Source: a virus. From it: DNA of 20,290 nt. The stretch's first letter is position 1; each line of letters opens with the position of its first letter. Under the pieces are notes generated by a model. It was not told the origin of the DNA. It saw only the letters and a list, made by a program, of their open reading frames with translations, and did not search any database. A program made the translations under genes and the position numbers. This document shows, one piece after another, positions 1-4,774 of this stretch. The stretch covers positions 1 through 20,290 of the IMG/VR virus record IMGVR_UViG_3300048010_000543; one strand, 5' to 3'.

Positions 1-164
1 ATATAAAAAGACCAATAGAACCCACGATGTGATCCTTTGATTTTTGCAGATAAACTATTTTCGTAAATTGGAAACCAACCTGGCGAACCAAACCATGTAA
101 GAACGTCAATCTCAAATGCCCAGTTATCCGTAAGTTTTGCTGTAAAATATGTTTTGATTTTCAT
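1..164 (-). CDS. Hypothetical protein, 3' end outside the window (partial)
   Basis: An open frame starts with ATG at 164 and runs without a stop off the left edge, giving at least 54 residues. It begins MKIKTYFTAKLTDNW and is rich in Trp, Phe and Tyr, with repeated aromatic-glycine stretches (WFGSPGWFP, HRGFYWSFY). The start is supported by an AGG-containing purine stretch a few bases upstream, and the stop codon of the preceding leftward gene ends only two bases before the ATG, as is typical of this phage. I recognise no family. The short charged N-terminus followed by strand-like aromatic segments would suit a small soluble beta-rich protein, but this is only inference. Confidence 0.6.
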   Translation of the reverse strand, partial: MKIKTYFTAKLTDNWAFEIDVLTWFGSPGWFPIYENSLSAKIKGSHRGFYWSFY

Positions 165-166
165 CT

Positions 167-568
167 TTACCTATTGTTAAAGTAGTCGAAAAATACGTCT
201 GTAGGTGTCTTATGGCTACCAGTTGCCACACCACGATGATATACATAGGCGATTAAATCGCCATTGCTATCTTCAACAATATGTAAATCTGGATACTTAC
301 TGATGTTTGATCGTGAAAGTGATGCAGAACCTTTTTTCAAATAGTTCTTCATTGATTCCACAAACATCGGTACGGCTTTAATTCGTTTATGACCAAAGAA
401 TTCCTCAATGACTTCTTCTGTTAAAGTCAATTCATCAAGTCCTTCAAGATACTGTAGTTCATCACGAACCAAATCTTGCTTCTGACTCATTACATACATT
501 TGATTACTCACCATATCTGATGTATAATTTTGAATATCTTCTTCAAATAAATTCAATTGCACTGTCAT
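167..568 (-). CDS. Hypothetical phage protein, 133 aa
   Basis: A 133-residue frame from ATG at 568 (MTVQLNLFEEDIQ) to TAA at 167. A longer version starting at a TTG (577) is possible, but the ATG lies just after the stop of the upstream small membrane gene (TGACATG junction), with GGAGG about 12 bases upstream. The N-terminal half is acidic and helical. The C-terminal half has a Lys/Ser-rich stretch (KNYLKKGSASLSRSN) followed by a strand-like segment and ends FFDYFNNR. No signal peptide, membrane span or catalytic motif is visible. Function unknown. It is the second of at least seven leftward genes packed without gaps at this end of the window. Confidence 0.7.
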   Translation of the reverse strand: MTVQLNLFEEDIQNYTSDMVSNQMYVMSQKQDLVRDELQYLEGLDELTLTEEVIEEFFGHKRIKAVPMFVESMKNYLKKGSASLSRSNISKYPDLHIVEDSNGDLIAYVYHRGVATGSHKTPTDVFFDYFNNR

Positions 569-569
569 G

Positions 570-677
570 TCATTCAATACCCTCCGGGATGGCTAAATCT
601 TCAAGTACAGGAAAGCCTATAAGAAATAAAATCAAAATGGCAAGAATTACAAACAATGCAAATCCTTCGTTACGCAC
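570..677 (-). CDS. Tiny single-span membrane protein, 35 aa, GTG start
   Basis: A 35-residue frame starting with GTG at 677 and ending with TGA at 570. The GTG follows AAGGAGG, which is formed by the last codons of the upstream gene, so the Shine-Dalgarno sequence is strong and the two genes look translationally coupled. The protein has a short charged N-terminus (MRNEGF), one hydrophobic segment of about 17 residues (roughly residues 6-23, rich in Ile/Leu/Phe) and an acidic tail (EDLAIPEGIE). The charge pattern predicts N-in, C-out. It is the last member of a run of small membrane proteins (570-1103). Phage proteins of this size are often holin-like, lysis-regulating or superinfection-exclusion peptides; the sequence gives no way to choose. 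Confidence 0.6.
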   Translation of the reverse strand: MRNEGFALFVILAILILFLIGFPVLEDLAIPEGIE

Positions 678-678
678 G

Positions 679-819
679 TTAAAGGCCTCCTTGTATTACT
701 GCAATTGCAAAAACTGTATTGAAAATAAAAAATCCAAGAATGCCAATGATGATATCATACTCTTGGATTTTACTATTCTCAACTTTATACTTATTTAGAT
801 CATCGGATGAATGCTGCAT
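679..819 (-). CDS. Small single-span membrane protein, 46 aa
   Basis: The frame is open from 873, but the best start is the ATG at 819 (MQHSSDDLNKYK), which has AAGG seven bases upstream. The longer start would overlap the upstream gene by more than 70 bases. The protein has a polar, charged N-terminal half and one C-terminal hydrophobic span (IIIGILGFFIFNTVFAIAVI), ending QGGL. This is the layout of a tail-anchored protein. Its last codons (GGA GGC) double as the ribosome binding site of the next gene. It overlaps the end of the preceding membrane gene by 20 bases, so the genes form a tight translational chain. Function unknown. Confidence 0.6.
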   Translation of the reverse strand: MQHSSDDLNKYKVENSKIQEYDIIIGILGFFIFNTVFAIAVIQGGL

Positions 820-928
820 ATGGAGACCTTGGTTGAGGTTGTTGTTCATCGGTAACATTGTAAATGTAAACATTAAAAATAAATGAAAAAACTAAACTCA
901 TAAAGATAATCATTCTTAGACTTGTCAT
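800..928 (-). CDS. Small single-span membrane protein, 42 aa
   Basis: A 42-residue frame from ATG at 928 to TGA at 800, preceded by GTGAG six to eight bases upstream. The N-terminal two thirds is one hydrophobic segment (from MTSLRMIIFMSLVFSFIFN, about 20 residues), followed by a polar, proline-rich tail (QQPQPRSPYAAF). It could be an N-terminally anchored peptide or an uncleaved signal; no clear signal peptidase site is visible. It overlaps the start of the next gene downstream and lies 19 bases from the stop of the one upstream. Function unknown. Its credibility comes from the packing and the similar neighbours rather than from any recognised family. Confidence 0.5.
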   Translation of the reverse strand: MTSLRMIIFMSLVFSFIFNVYIYNVTDEQQPQPRSPYAAFIR

Positions 929-947
929 AACAAACTCACATTAAATG

Positions 948-1103
948 TTAATAATCAGCCTTTGTACTATCTAAGAAAAAATCAAGTAATGTCTTATTTT
1001 GCAACATCACTTCTTCAATAAATGGATAGGACAACATAAACAAAAGTAAAAGAGAAGACCAAATTAATATTCTTCTCCATCTACGGTAGTTTGCAGGAGT
1101 CAT
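948..1103 (-). CDS. Small single-span membrane protein, 51 aa
   Basis: A 51-residue frame from ATG at 1103 to TAA at 948, with GAGG four to five bases before the start. It opens with a strongly basic segment (NYRRWRRI), then one membrane span (about residues 12-27, LIWSSLLLLFMLSYPF), then an acidic and polar tail of about 24 residues ending KADY. The positive-inside rule predicts a cytoplasmic N-terminus. It is the first clear member of the run of tiny membrane proteins reading left. Right upstream are a hairpin with a short U-run and a doubtful 34-codon frame. Function unknown. Confidence 0.6.
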   Translation of the reverse strand: MTPANYRRWRRILIWSSLLLLFMLSYPFIEEVMLQNKTLLDFFLDSTKADY

Positions 1104-1204
1104 ATTACCTCTATTGAAAATGCGGCAATTACATGCCGCTTGTTGGTGGCAATTTCAACCACAATGACGACCTTTTCTTCATTCAGTGACACAACGAATA
1201 TCAT
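1100..1204 (-). CDS. Doubtful 34-aa frame overlapping the next gene by ATGA
   Basis: A 34-codon frame starts at ATG 1204 (MIFVVSLNEEKVVIVVEI) and ends with a TGA overlapping the ATG of the small membrane gene at 1103, a coupling layout common in this phage. Against it, no Shine-Dalgarno sequence precedes the ATG, and the frame contains a GC-rich hairpin followed by a short T-run that looks like a weak terminator. It is either a very small real gene or a chance frame in a short spacer. Confidence 0.25.
   Translation of the reverse strand: MIFVVSLNEEKVVIVVEIATNKRHVIAAFSIEVI
1116..1139 (-). terminator. Weak rho-independent terminator candidate (leftward)
   Basis: On the minus strand GCGGCA and TGCCGC form a perfect 6-bp GC-rich stem around a 6-base loop, followed by ATTTTC. 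It would end or attenuate leftward transcripts coming from the gene at 1263-1517. The U-run has only four bases, so partial read-through is likely. Confidence 0.4.
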
Positions 1205-1233
1205 CAAGGATGTAGACGTAGGTATGAATGCCG

Positions 1234-1253
1234 CTATCTATCGCCTTCGATAG
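1234..1253. repeat. Perfect 6-bp hairpin with tetraloop after the 1263-1517 gene
   Basis: CTATCG and CGATAG flank the loop CCTT (+ strand). The hairpin lies just beyond the stop of the leftward gene ending at 1263. No T-run follows on either strand, so it is more likely an mRNA 3'-end stabiliser or processing site than a terminator. Confidence 0.35.
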
Positions 1254-1262
1254 CGAAACGGC

Positions 1263-1517
1263 TCAACGCCAATCTTTTCTATCGCCAATAATTTCTGAGT
1301 ATTTGTAGCCAGCGTAGTAGTCGGCAACTTGTTCGGGCGTCATCGATTCTTCGGTGATTCTTTTGCCACGAACTTTACTACCTTCCGTATAGTAGTGAGG
1401 ATCTTCCGGGCGATAATAGTAAAAGTCAGCAGTGCCACAATCCCATGGAGAACAATGTGATGTATCACGACCTTCTTTTAACTTTTCTAATTCTTCGGTG
1501 TTTTGAAAAACAATCAT
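1263..1517 (-). CDS. Conserved phage-type hypothetical protein with SPWD...PHYY signature
   Basis: An 84-residue protein starting at ATG 1517 behind a strong AAGGAG. Its core reads SPWDCGTADFYYYRPEDPHYYTEG and continues to a C-terminal segment (EQVADYYAGYKYSE...GDRKDW). I recall this pattern (SPWDrGsADsYYhRp..PHy.p.G, then a helix with Y.aGy/f) from small uncharacterised proteins in cyanophages and other T4-like phages; that is memory of a pattern, not a search result. The dense His, Asp, Cys and Tyr cluster could bind a metal or nucleic acid. It is the first gene after early promoter P1 and so probably expressed early. Molecular function unknown. Confidence 0.8.
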   Translation of the reverse strand: MIVFQNTEELEKLKEGRDTSHCSPWDCGTADFYYYRPEDPHYYTEGSKVRGKRITEESMTPEQVADYYAGYKYSEIIGDRKDWR

Positions 1518-1561
1518 GACAACTCCTTATAAGAAATATCAATCACTCAACTCATGATCAG

Positions 1562-1589
1562 ATCATATCATATTGAGAAGAAATGTCAA
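1562..1589 (-). promoter_or_regulatory. Early sigma70-type promoter P1 (leftward)
   Basis: On the minus strand TTGACA (1584-1589) and TATGAT (1562-1567) are 16 bp apart. The -35 box sits in the longer element AAAAGTTCTTGACATT that recurs at P2 and P3. A 13-bp palindrome, ATGATCTGATCAT (1554-1566), covers the -10 box and predicted start point. The first gene downstream begins at 1517. Confidence 0.85.
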
Positions 1590-1595
1590 GAACTT

Positions 1596-1733
1596 TTATG
1601 CAGTGAAAGTTTTCTGCATTTTTTTACGTTCTTCTTCTTTCTTATCTTGGGCAGCAAGCAAAGCTTCTTTCTCTTTTCTGCTTCGCTCTCGAACGAGAAT
1701 ATCATAACTACTTGGAGGTAAATCATTTCCCAT
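1596..1733 (-). CDS. Small charged protein, 45 aa
   Basis: A 45-residue frame from ATG at 1733 to TAA at 1596, filling the space between its neighbours. It begins MGNDLPPSSYDILVRERSRK and continues as one highly charged helix (KEKEALLAAQ, KKEEERKK), ending KTFTA. There is no membrane span. The Shine-Dalgarno sequence is poor. The heptad-like run of Lys/Glu with Ala/Leu suggests a short coiled coil or a peptide that binds a larger protein. The gene ends just upstream of promoter P1. Support comes from the packing and from the biased amphipathic composition; it could still be a chance frame. Confidence 0.5.
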   Translation of the reverse strand: MGNDLPPSSYDILVRERSRKEKEALLAAQDKKEEERKKMQKTFTA

Positions 1734-1761
1734 GTCCGCACCAAATTAAAGTGTTATAAGG

Positions 1762-2076
1762 TTAAATCCAGATTGTATCCTTTCTTGGTCTTTGAATCAT
1801 TTTCTTGCAAGTTGAAGTAACATATTTCCATTCACCGAGTTGTCTTTCATCAGCACTAGTCCAATAACTCAAGAATTCATCATATGTGTTACGCATTGCA
1901 TAATAACTTTGTACACACTCAATCAAATTTACCATATCAAGTTTATCAGATGTATCTGAAACTTTGTCGGGATCATAAAGTAAGTCAAAAAAAGCATTTC
2001 GTTCTTCATTAGACCACATTCCGTAAGCATTAGTACTTAGAATCAATGCAGTCAATGCAATCATAAATTTTTTCAT
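1762..2076 (-). CDS. Secreted or periplasmic hypothetical protein, 104 aa
   Basis: The frame extends to 2103, but the ATG at 2076 has AAAGGA at the right distance and gives a textbook signal peptide: MKK, a hydrophobic core (FMIALTALILS) and a small-residue site (TNAYG), with cleavage likely around residue 18-19. The mature part is about 85 residues, acidic and aromatic (WSNEERNAFFDLLYDPD), with two cysteines (in LIECVQSYY and TSTCKKM) that could form a disulfide in the periplasm. A GATAAATA motif 33 bases upstream may be a late promoter. No family recognised. An exported phage protein could act in lysis, exclusion of other phages or envelope modification; none of these is shown by the sequence. 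Confidence 0.7.
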   Translation of the reverse strand: MKKFMIALTALILSTNAYGMWSNEERNAFFDLLYDPDKVSDTSDKLDMVNLIECVQSYYAMRNTYDEFLSYWTSADERQLGEWKYVTSTCKKMIQRPRKDTIWI

Positions 2077-2108
2077 AGTTGTTCCTTTTTTTCGGTTGTA
2101 CAAAACTA

Positions 2109-2116
2109 TATTTATC
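2109..2116 (-). promoter_or_regulatory. Late-type promoter candidate (GATAAATA, leftward)
   Basis: GATAAATA on the minus strand fits the NATAAATA form of T4-type late promoters. It lies about 33 bases before the ATG of the secreted protein gene at 2076 and in the gap after the gene ending at 2119. The motif is short and the region AT-rich, so chance occurrence is possible. Confidence 0.4.
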
Positions 2117-2118
2117 TT

Positions 2119-2388
2119 TTATACAACTTCTACAGCATAGTGCAAAGCAATCCAATCGTCAATACAATCTTCAACTGTATAGTTCTTGATCACATGATCC
2201 ATCCCATGTTTTGATACTTGTTTTTCAAGCCAAGGTTGCCAATGAGAATTGATGATTTCAATTTCAGTGACTGTCACATATTCTGGCACTGAAAGACTTG
2301 GTGGACTTTTATATGTGAAGCTTCGTGTCCGGTTTAATTCTTTATTTGTTGGTAAAACGGAAATCAATTTCCTAACAAAGTTGTTCAT
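2119..2388 (-). CDS. Hypothetical phage protein, 89 aa
   Basis: An 89-residue protein from ATG at 2388 to a stop at 2119; the start is preceded by a purine-rich AGAAAGAAGA. It overlaps the end of the DUF3310 gene by 17 bases in another frame. The N-terminus is basic (MNNFVRKLISVLPTNKELNR), the middle strand-like (YVTVTEIEIINSHWQPWL), and the C-terminal part acidic and helical (YTVEDCIDDWIALHYAVEVV). No signal peptide or catalytic motif. Function not recognised. Its place after DUF3310 in the transcription unit from promoter P2 suggests early expression. Confidence 0.65.
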   Translation of the reverse strand: MNNFVRKLISVLPTNKELNRTRSFTYKSPPSLSVPEYVTVTEIEIINSHWQPWLEKQVSKHGMDHVIKNYTVEDCIDDWIALHYAVEVV

Positions 2389-2785
2389 TTCTTCTTTCTA
2401 CTTCTCTAAGTATTTGTTGCAAATAATCAATTGCATCTTCAAGGTCTCCAGAATGTCCGCCATAAAATTGGCAACGGAAGATTAATTGAAAAACATTATA
2501 TGCTTTAATGTTATCTTCGCATTTTAAAAACTCTTTCATCTTCATTCGAATAGGACTTCCGGCTTGTATATTTTCAGATAAAATCGGAATTTCTTTTAAG
2601 GTCTTTTGCCTATTTAGATACCAAATCGCTTTGTGTATATCTTGAATACCACCCTTCAGGTGGTAGCGAAAAAGATATTTGAAAGCATTGCCTAAGTTAA
2701 AACACATCTGCTCACAAATATCTATCGCCTCAATTCCTGAAGGATGTCGGTTGTAGTGTTCGGGATGGTTTACTTTCTCACTCAT
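2372..2785 (-). CDS. DUF3310 family protein (phage nucleotide-kinase-like family)
   Basis: A 137-residue protein. The N-terminal 60 residues carry the DUF3310 signature: VNHPEHYN (residues 5-12), SGIEAIDICEQ (16-26), a GNAFKYLFRYHLKGG segment (about 32-46) and DIHKAIWYLNRQ (about 49-60). DUF3310 proteins are widespread in tailed phages; T7 gp1.7, a nucleotide kinase, carries such a domain. The C-terminal half repeats a weaker version of the motif (NVFQLIFRCQFYGG...GDLEDAIDYLQQIL), suggesting an internal duplication of the fold. The ATG overlaps the stop of the upstream gene (ATGA). A role in phage nucleotide metabolism fits the family, but kinase activity is not shown by any motif I can see. 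Confidence 0.85.
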   Translation of the reverse strand: MSEKVNHPEHYNRHPSGIEAIDICEQMCFNLGNAFKYLFRYHLKGGIQDIHKAIWYLNRQKTLKEIPILSENIQAGSPIRMKMKEFLKCEDNIKAYNVFQLIFRCQFYGGHSGDLEDAIDYLQQILREVERRNEQLC

Positions 2786-3000
2786 GATATTACTTTGTAC
2801 TTCTTGCCATTAATGACTTCAATCTTACGAACTTTCAGTGCTGACGGTGGTGACAAAGTATTATCAGGATTATCACTACCGCCGTTGTCAAGAAAACGAA
2901 CCTGCGCCGTTCGCATGTCTGCATTAAATTGACGATCACCCTTTGCATTTGTCTTAGCTTTTGGAAGGCATCGTGATACGAAAGGGATTTGCTGTGACAT
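2782..3000 (-). CDS. Hypothetical phage protein, 72 aa
   Basis: A 72-residue basic protein starting at ATG 3000 behind AGGAG. It begins MSQQIPFVSRCLPKAKTNAK, has a polar Gly/Asn/Asp-rich middle (LDNGGSDNPDNT) and ends in a short strand-turn-strand (VRKIEVINGKKYKVIS). It is the first gene after early promoter P2 and overlaps DUF3310 by four bases (ATGA), so the two are probably co-translated. No known family. Small basic early phage proteins often bind host nucleic-acid enzymes, but nothing here is diagnostic. Confidence 0.7.
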   Translation of the reverse strand: MSQQIPFVSRCLPKAKTNAKGDRQFNADMRTAQVRFLDNGGSDNPDNTLSPPSALKVRKIEVINGKKYKVIS

Positions 3001-3044
3001 AATATTCTCCTGATGGGTTTAAATTCAACTCACTCACTCAACAT

Positions 3045-3053
3045 GATCAGATC
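3045..3053. repeat. Operator-like half-matching palindrome at P2
   Basis: GATC-A-GATC, the reduced form (4-1-4) of the palindrome seen in full at P1 (6-1-6) and P3 (7-1-7). It overlaps the -10 box of P2. The P2 copy has diverged on its -10 side (TAAGAT instead of TATGAT). Confidence 0.5.
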
Positions 3054-3078
3054 TTAACAGACTGGTCAGGAATGTCAA
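3051..3078 (-). promoter_or_regulatory. Early sigma70-type promoter P2 (leftward)
   Basis: TTGACA (3073-3078) and TAAGAT (3051-3056) on the minus strand, 16 bp apart. It shares AAAAGTTCTTGACATT and, downstream, GATCTGATCATG followed by TTGAGTGA-like repeats with P1 and P3. The TGA inside TTGACA is the stop codon of the upstream gene ending at 3075. Confidence 0.85.
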
Positions 3079-3563
3079 GAACTTTTTTCGAAAAAAGTAT
3101 GATTCTTTGCATTGGGAACAACTAGTTCATCATCATTCGTTCCATTGCCAAATGTAAGATTTGGTCCTTCGACTGTTCCTGCTTCAAGTGCAATCATAGC
3201 ATCTTCAACTTCAACCTCAGTATTTTCCCAATAGTAATTCCCATCATCTGATAGGTACATACCCCATACTATGCCATCGCCTTTTTGAGACCATTGTATA
3301 CGATAACTTTTTGGTGTTCTTCGTGCACGATTATCTTTAAGATTTGCGAGAGCAACCGCAGTCAGTTCTGGAGAAAATTCAAGTTGTCTGACTGTTGCAT
3401 GGTCAAATAATTTAGGATCAAATTCAACTGCTGAATGTGAAGCCATTGCTTTATAGTCATTCACCATTTGCTCAACTCTTCTGCCTAGTTCAAGTTCTTC
3501 TGGTGTTGGCATTTCGTATCCTGTATTATTGTAGTCTTGGATTATTTGTTGATTAATTTTCAT
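3075..3563 (-). CDS. Hypothetical phage protein, 162 aa, stop codon inside promoter P2
   Basis: A longer frame begins at 3611, but the ATG at 3563 (MKINQQIIQDYNN) starts two bases after the stop of the upstream gene and has GGAG about 12 bases away, so it is preferred. The N-terminal half is helical and acidic (PTPEELELGRRVEQMVNDYKA). A middle basic piece (NLKDNRARRTPKSYR) leads into strand-like sequence (GIVWGMYLSDDGNYYW). The C-terminus ends FFEKSS-stop, with those last codons lying inside the conserved promoter element of P2; the A-type carrier gene at 4418 ends KSS for the same reason. Family not recognised. Confidence 0.7.
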   Translation of the reverse strand: MKINQQIIQDYNNTGYEMPTPEELELGRRVEQMVNDYKAMASHSAVEFDPKLFDHATVRQLEFSPELTAVALANLKDNRARRTPKSYRIQWSQKGDGIVWGMYLSDDGNYYWENTEVEVEDAMIALEAGTVEGPNLTFGNGTNDDELVVPNAKNHTFFEKSS

Positions 3564-3565
3564 AT

Positions 3566-3952
3566 TTAGACTTTGCTCCATGGGTGAGGTCGGTATTCTG
3601 GTCCTGTCCATTGAATACTATATTCACCAAACACATTACCTCGAGAATGATTCAACAAAGGTCCTGCCCAGCCTGCTGGCAATAAAATATCACCACGTTT
3701 AAATTTATCTGTATCTTTTACTACTACGAATGAATGGACTCTGCGCTGAGAGTAACCATATGGGTCTGGAGATTTATCACTGTATACACGAATATATTTT
3801 TGATTGACAGTATATTTCAAACTATCTTTGAACATTTTGCTCATGTCATCAGAAACTGCATCATCATGGCATCGCCATTTTTCATAATCAGCATGAATGT
3901 TTTTCAAATAGGTAACCAAGGCACCTTTGAAATCAGCAGAAAGTTTTTTCAT
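3566..3952 (-). CDS. Conserved phage-type hypothetical protein (GDILLPAGW...ARGNVF-like)
   Basis: A 128-residue protein from ATG at 3952 with AAAGG upstream. The N-terminal part (MKKLSADFKGALVTYLKN) is helical. The C-terminal half has the run VHSFVVVKDTDKFKRGDILL, then PAGWAGPLLN and HSRGNVFGEYSIQWTGPEY. I recall a similar pattern (f..GDil..aGWk.pa...aRGni) in uncharacterised proteins of many tailed phages. No catalytic motif is obvious; the fold looks like a small beta-barrel after a helical lead. It is part of the leftward unit from promoter P3 and lies between a coiled-coil protein and another unknown. Confidence 0.75.
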   Translation of the reverse strand: MKKLSADFKGALVTYLKNIHADYEKWRCHDDAVSDDMSKMFKDSLKYTVNQKYIRVYSDKSPDPYGYSQRRVHSFVVVKDTDKFKRGDILLPAGWAGPLLNHSRGNVFGEYSIQWTGPEYRPHPWSKV

Positions 3953-3962
3953 ATGACCTTTA

Positions 3963-4352
3963 TTAGTACGGGTTTACCATTCCACGAACTCTTTGAATTG
4001 CATCATAATGAGTTCCATACTCATGATTCAATTTCTCCAATTCTCGAAGTTTTTCATCTTTTTGTTTTTGCCACTCTCTACGTCTTCCGGTATTCTCTTG
4101 AATTGATGAATTAGTGGTAGTTGACTTAGCGGAAGAGGCAGCAATTTTAGCGGCTTTCTCCACAAGTTGATCATATCGGTCAGCTTTTTCAAGTTGCTGC
4201 TTTAAATAATCTTCGCCAAAACCTTTCGTAATCTGAAGATATTTCTCTTCAATTTCACAAAGTCTCTTATATTCTCCACGAAGGTAATCAATCTCTTCTT
4301 GAGGAGATTTATAAATATTCAGTTCTTCAAGTTCAGCTAAAAATGATGACAT
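3963..4352 (-). CDS. Coiled-coil hypothetical protein, 129 aa
   Basis: The start is the ATG at 4352 with GAG seven bases upstream; the in-frame TTG at 4364 has no better site. The protein is almost entirely predicted helix. It has two charged coiled-coil stretches, about residues 18-75 (EEIDYLRGEYKRLCEIEEK and following) and 92-110 (REWQKQKDEKLRELEKLN), separated by a Ser/Thr/Ala-rich linker (AASSAKSTTTNSSIQ). It is the first gene after early promoter P3. No family recognised. A scaffold or host-protein-binding role would suit the composition but is only a guess. Confidence 0.7.
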   Translation of the reverse strand: MSSFLAELEELNIYKSPQEEIDYLRGEYKRLCEIEEKYLQITKGFGEDYLKQQLEKADRYDQLVEKAAKIAASSAKSTTTNSSIQENTGRRREWQKQKDEKLRELEKLNHEYGTHYDAIQRVRGMVNPY

Positions 4353-4384
4353 GTTCAATCTCAAAAAGATTAATAATCAATCAC

Positions 4385-4399
4385 TATGATCAGATCATA
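4385..4399. repeat. 15-bp perfect palindrome over the -10 box of P3 (operator candidate)
   Basis: TATGATC-A-GATCATA (+ strand) is a perfect 7-1-7 inverted repeat. A 6-1-6 copy lies at P1 (1554-1566). Its position over the -10 box and start point is where a repressor would act. Each copy holds two GATC (Dam) sites. Confidence 0.65.
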
Positions 4400-4421
4400 T
4401 CAGATTATTTCGGAATGTCAA
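4394..4421 (-). promoter_or_regulatory. Early sigma70-type promoter P3 (leftward)
   Basis: TTGACA (4416-4421) and TATGAT (4394-4399), 16 bp apart on the minus strand, in the same extended element as P1 and P2. The TGA in TTGACA is the stop codon of the A-type carrier gene at 4418. An A-tract lies directly upstream of the -35 element, as in an UP element. Confidence 0.85.
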
Positions 4422-4774
4422 GAACTTTTTTTGTATGGTGTGAAAGATTCTCCGCAGCCGCATTGCTGACCGGATTGTCGAACAAAAATGAATCCCTGTT
4501 CAACGAGGTTCTTTGTAGAGAAGTCAATTGTCACGGGTCCAATAATTTCTTCAAATAAATCATTATCAACTAAGATCTTAATATCATTTGAAACAAAAGT
4601 CAAGTCATGCTCTTGAATATCAGCTTGAGTATTTGTTTCAAGCTCCCAACGCCAACCGGAACAGCCACCTTGATTTGCACTTACACGGAGATAGGTGTCA
4701 TCAAGATTTAAATTCTCTGATTCAAATGATTCAATGAATTTTTCTGCTGCTGTTGATGTTAATTCAATTTGCAT
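4418..4774 (-). CDS. A-type Fe-S cluster carrier (IscA/HesB/ErpA family), copy 1
   Basis: A 118-residue protein of the HesB/IscA family, which receives Fe-S clusters or iron from scaffolds such as IscU and passes them to target proteins. The three ligand cysteines are in place: Cys38 in NQGGCSGW, and Cys105 and Cys107 in QQCGCGESF. The spacing is 67 residues, against 64 in E. coli IscA (35/99/101), as I recall it. Start at ATG 4774 with GGAG upstream, inside the end of the HAD gene. A second, divergent copy lies at 9265 and an intein-split IscU at 7481. Cyanophages and pelagiphages are known to carry HesB/IscA-type genes. The C-terminus (YKKSS) runs into promoter P3. Confidence 0.95.
   Translation of the reverse strand: MQIELTSTAAEKFIESFESENLNLDDTYLRVSANQGGCSGWRWELETNTQADIQEHDLTFVSNDIKILVDNDLFEEIIGPVTIDFSTKNLVEQGFIFVRQSGQQCGCGESFTPYKKSS

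Noticed and set aside
520-798. Rightward open frame of 92 codons
   Set aside because: It runs opposite several well-supported leftward small membrane genes and has no ribosome site or recognisable features.
4308-4316. TATAAATA-like late motif on the + strand
   Set aside because: It lies inside a leftward gene with no rightward gene after it, so it is probably chance in AT-rich coding sequence.
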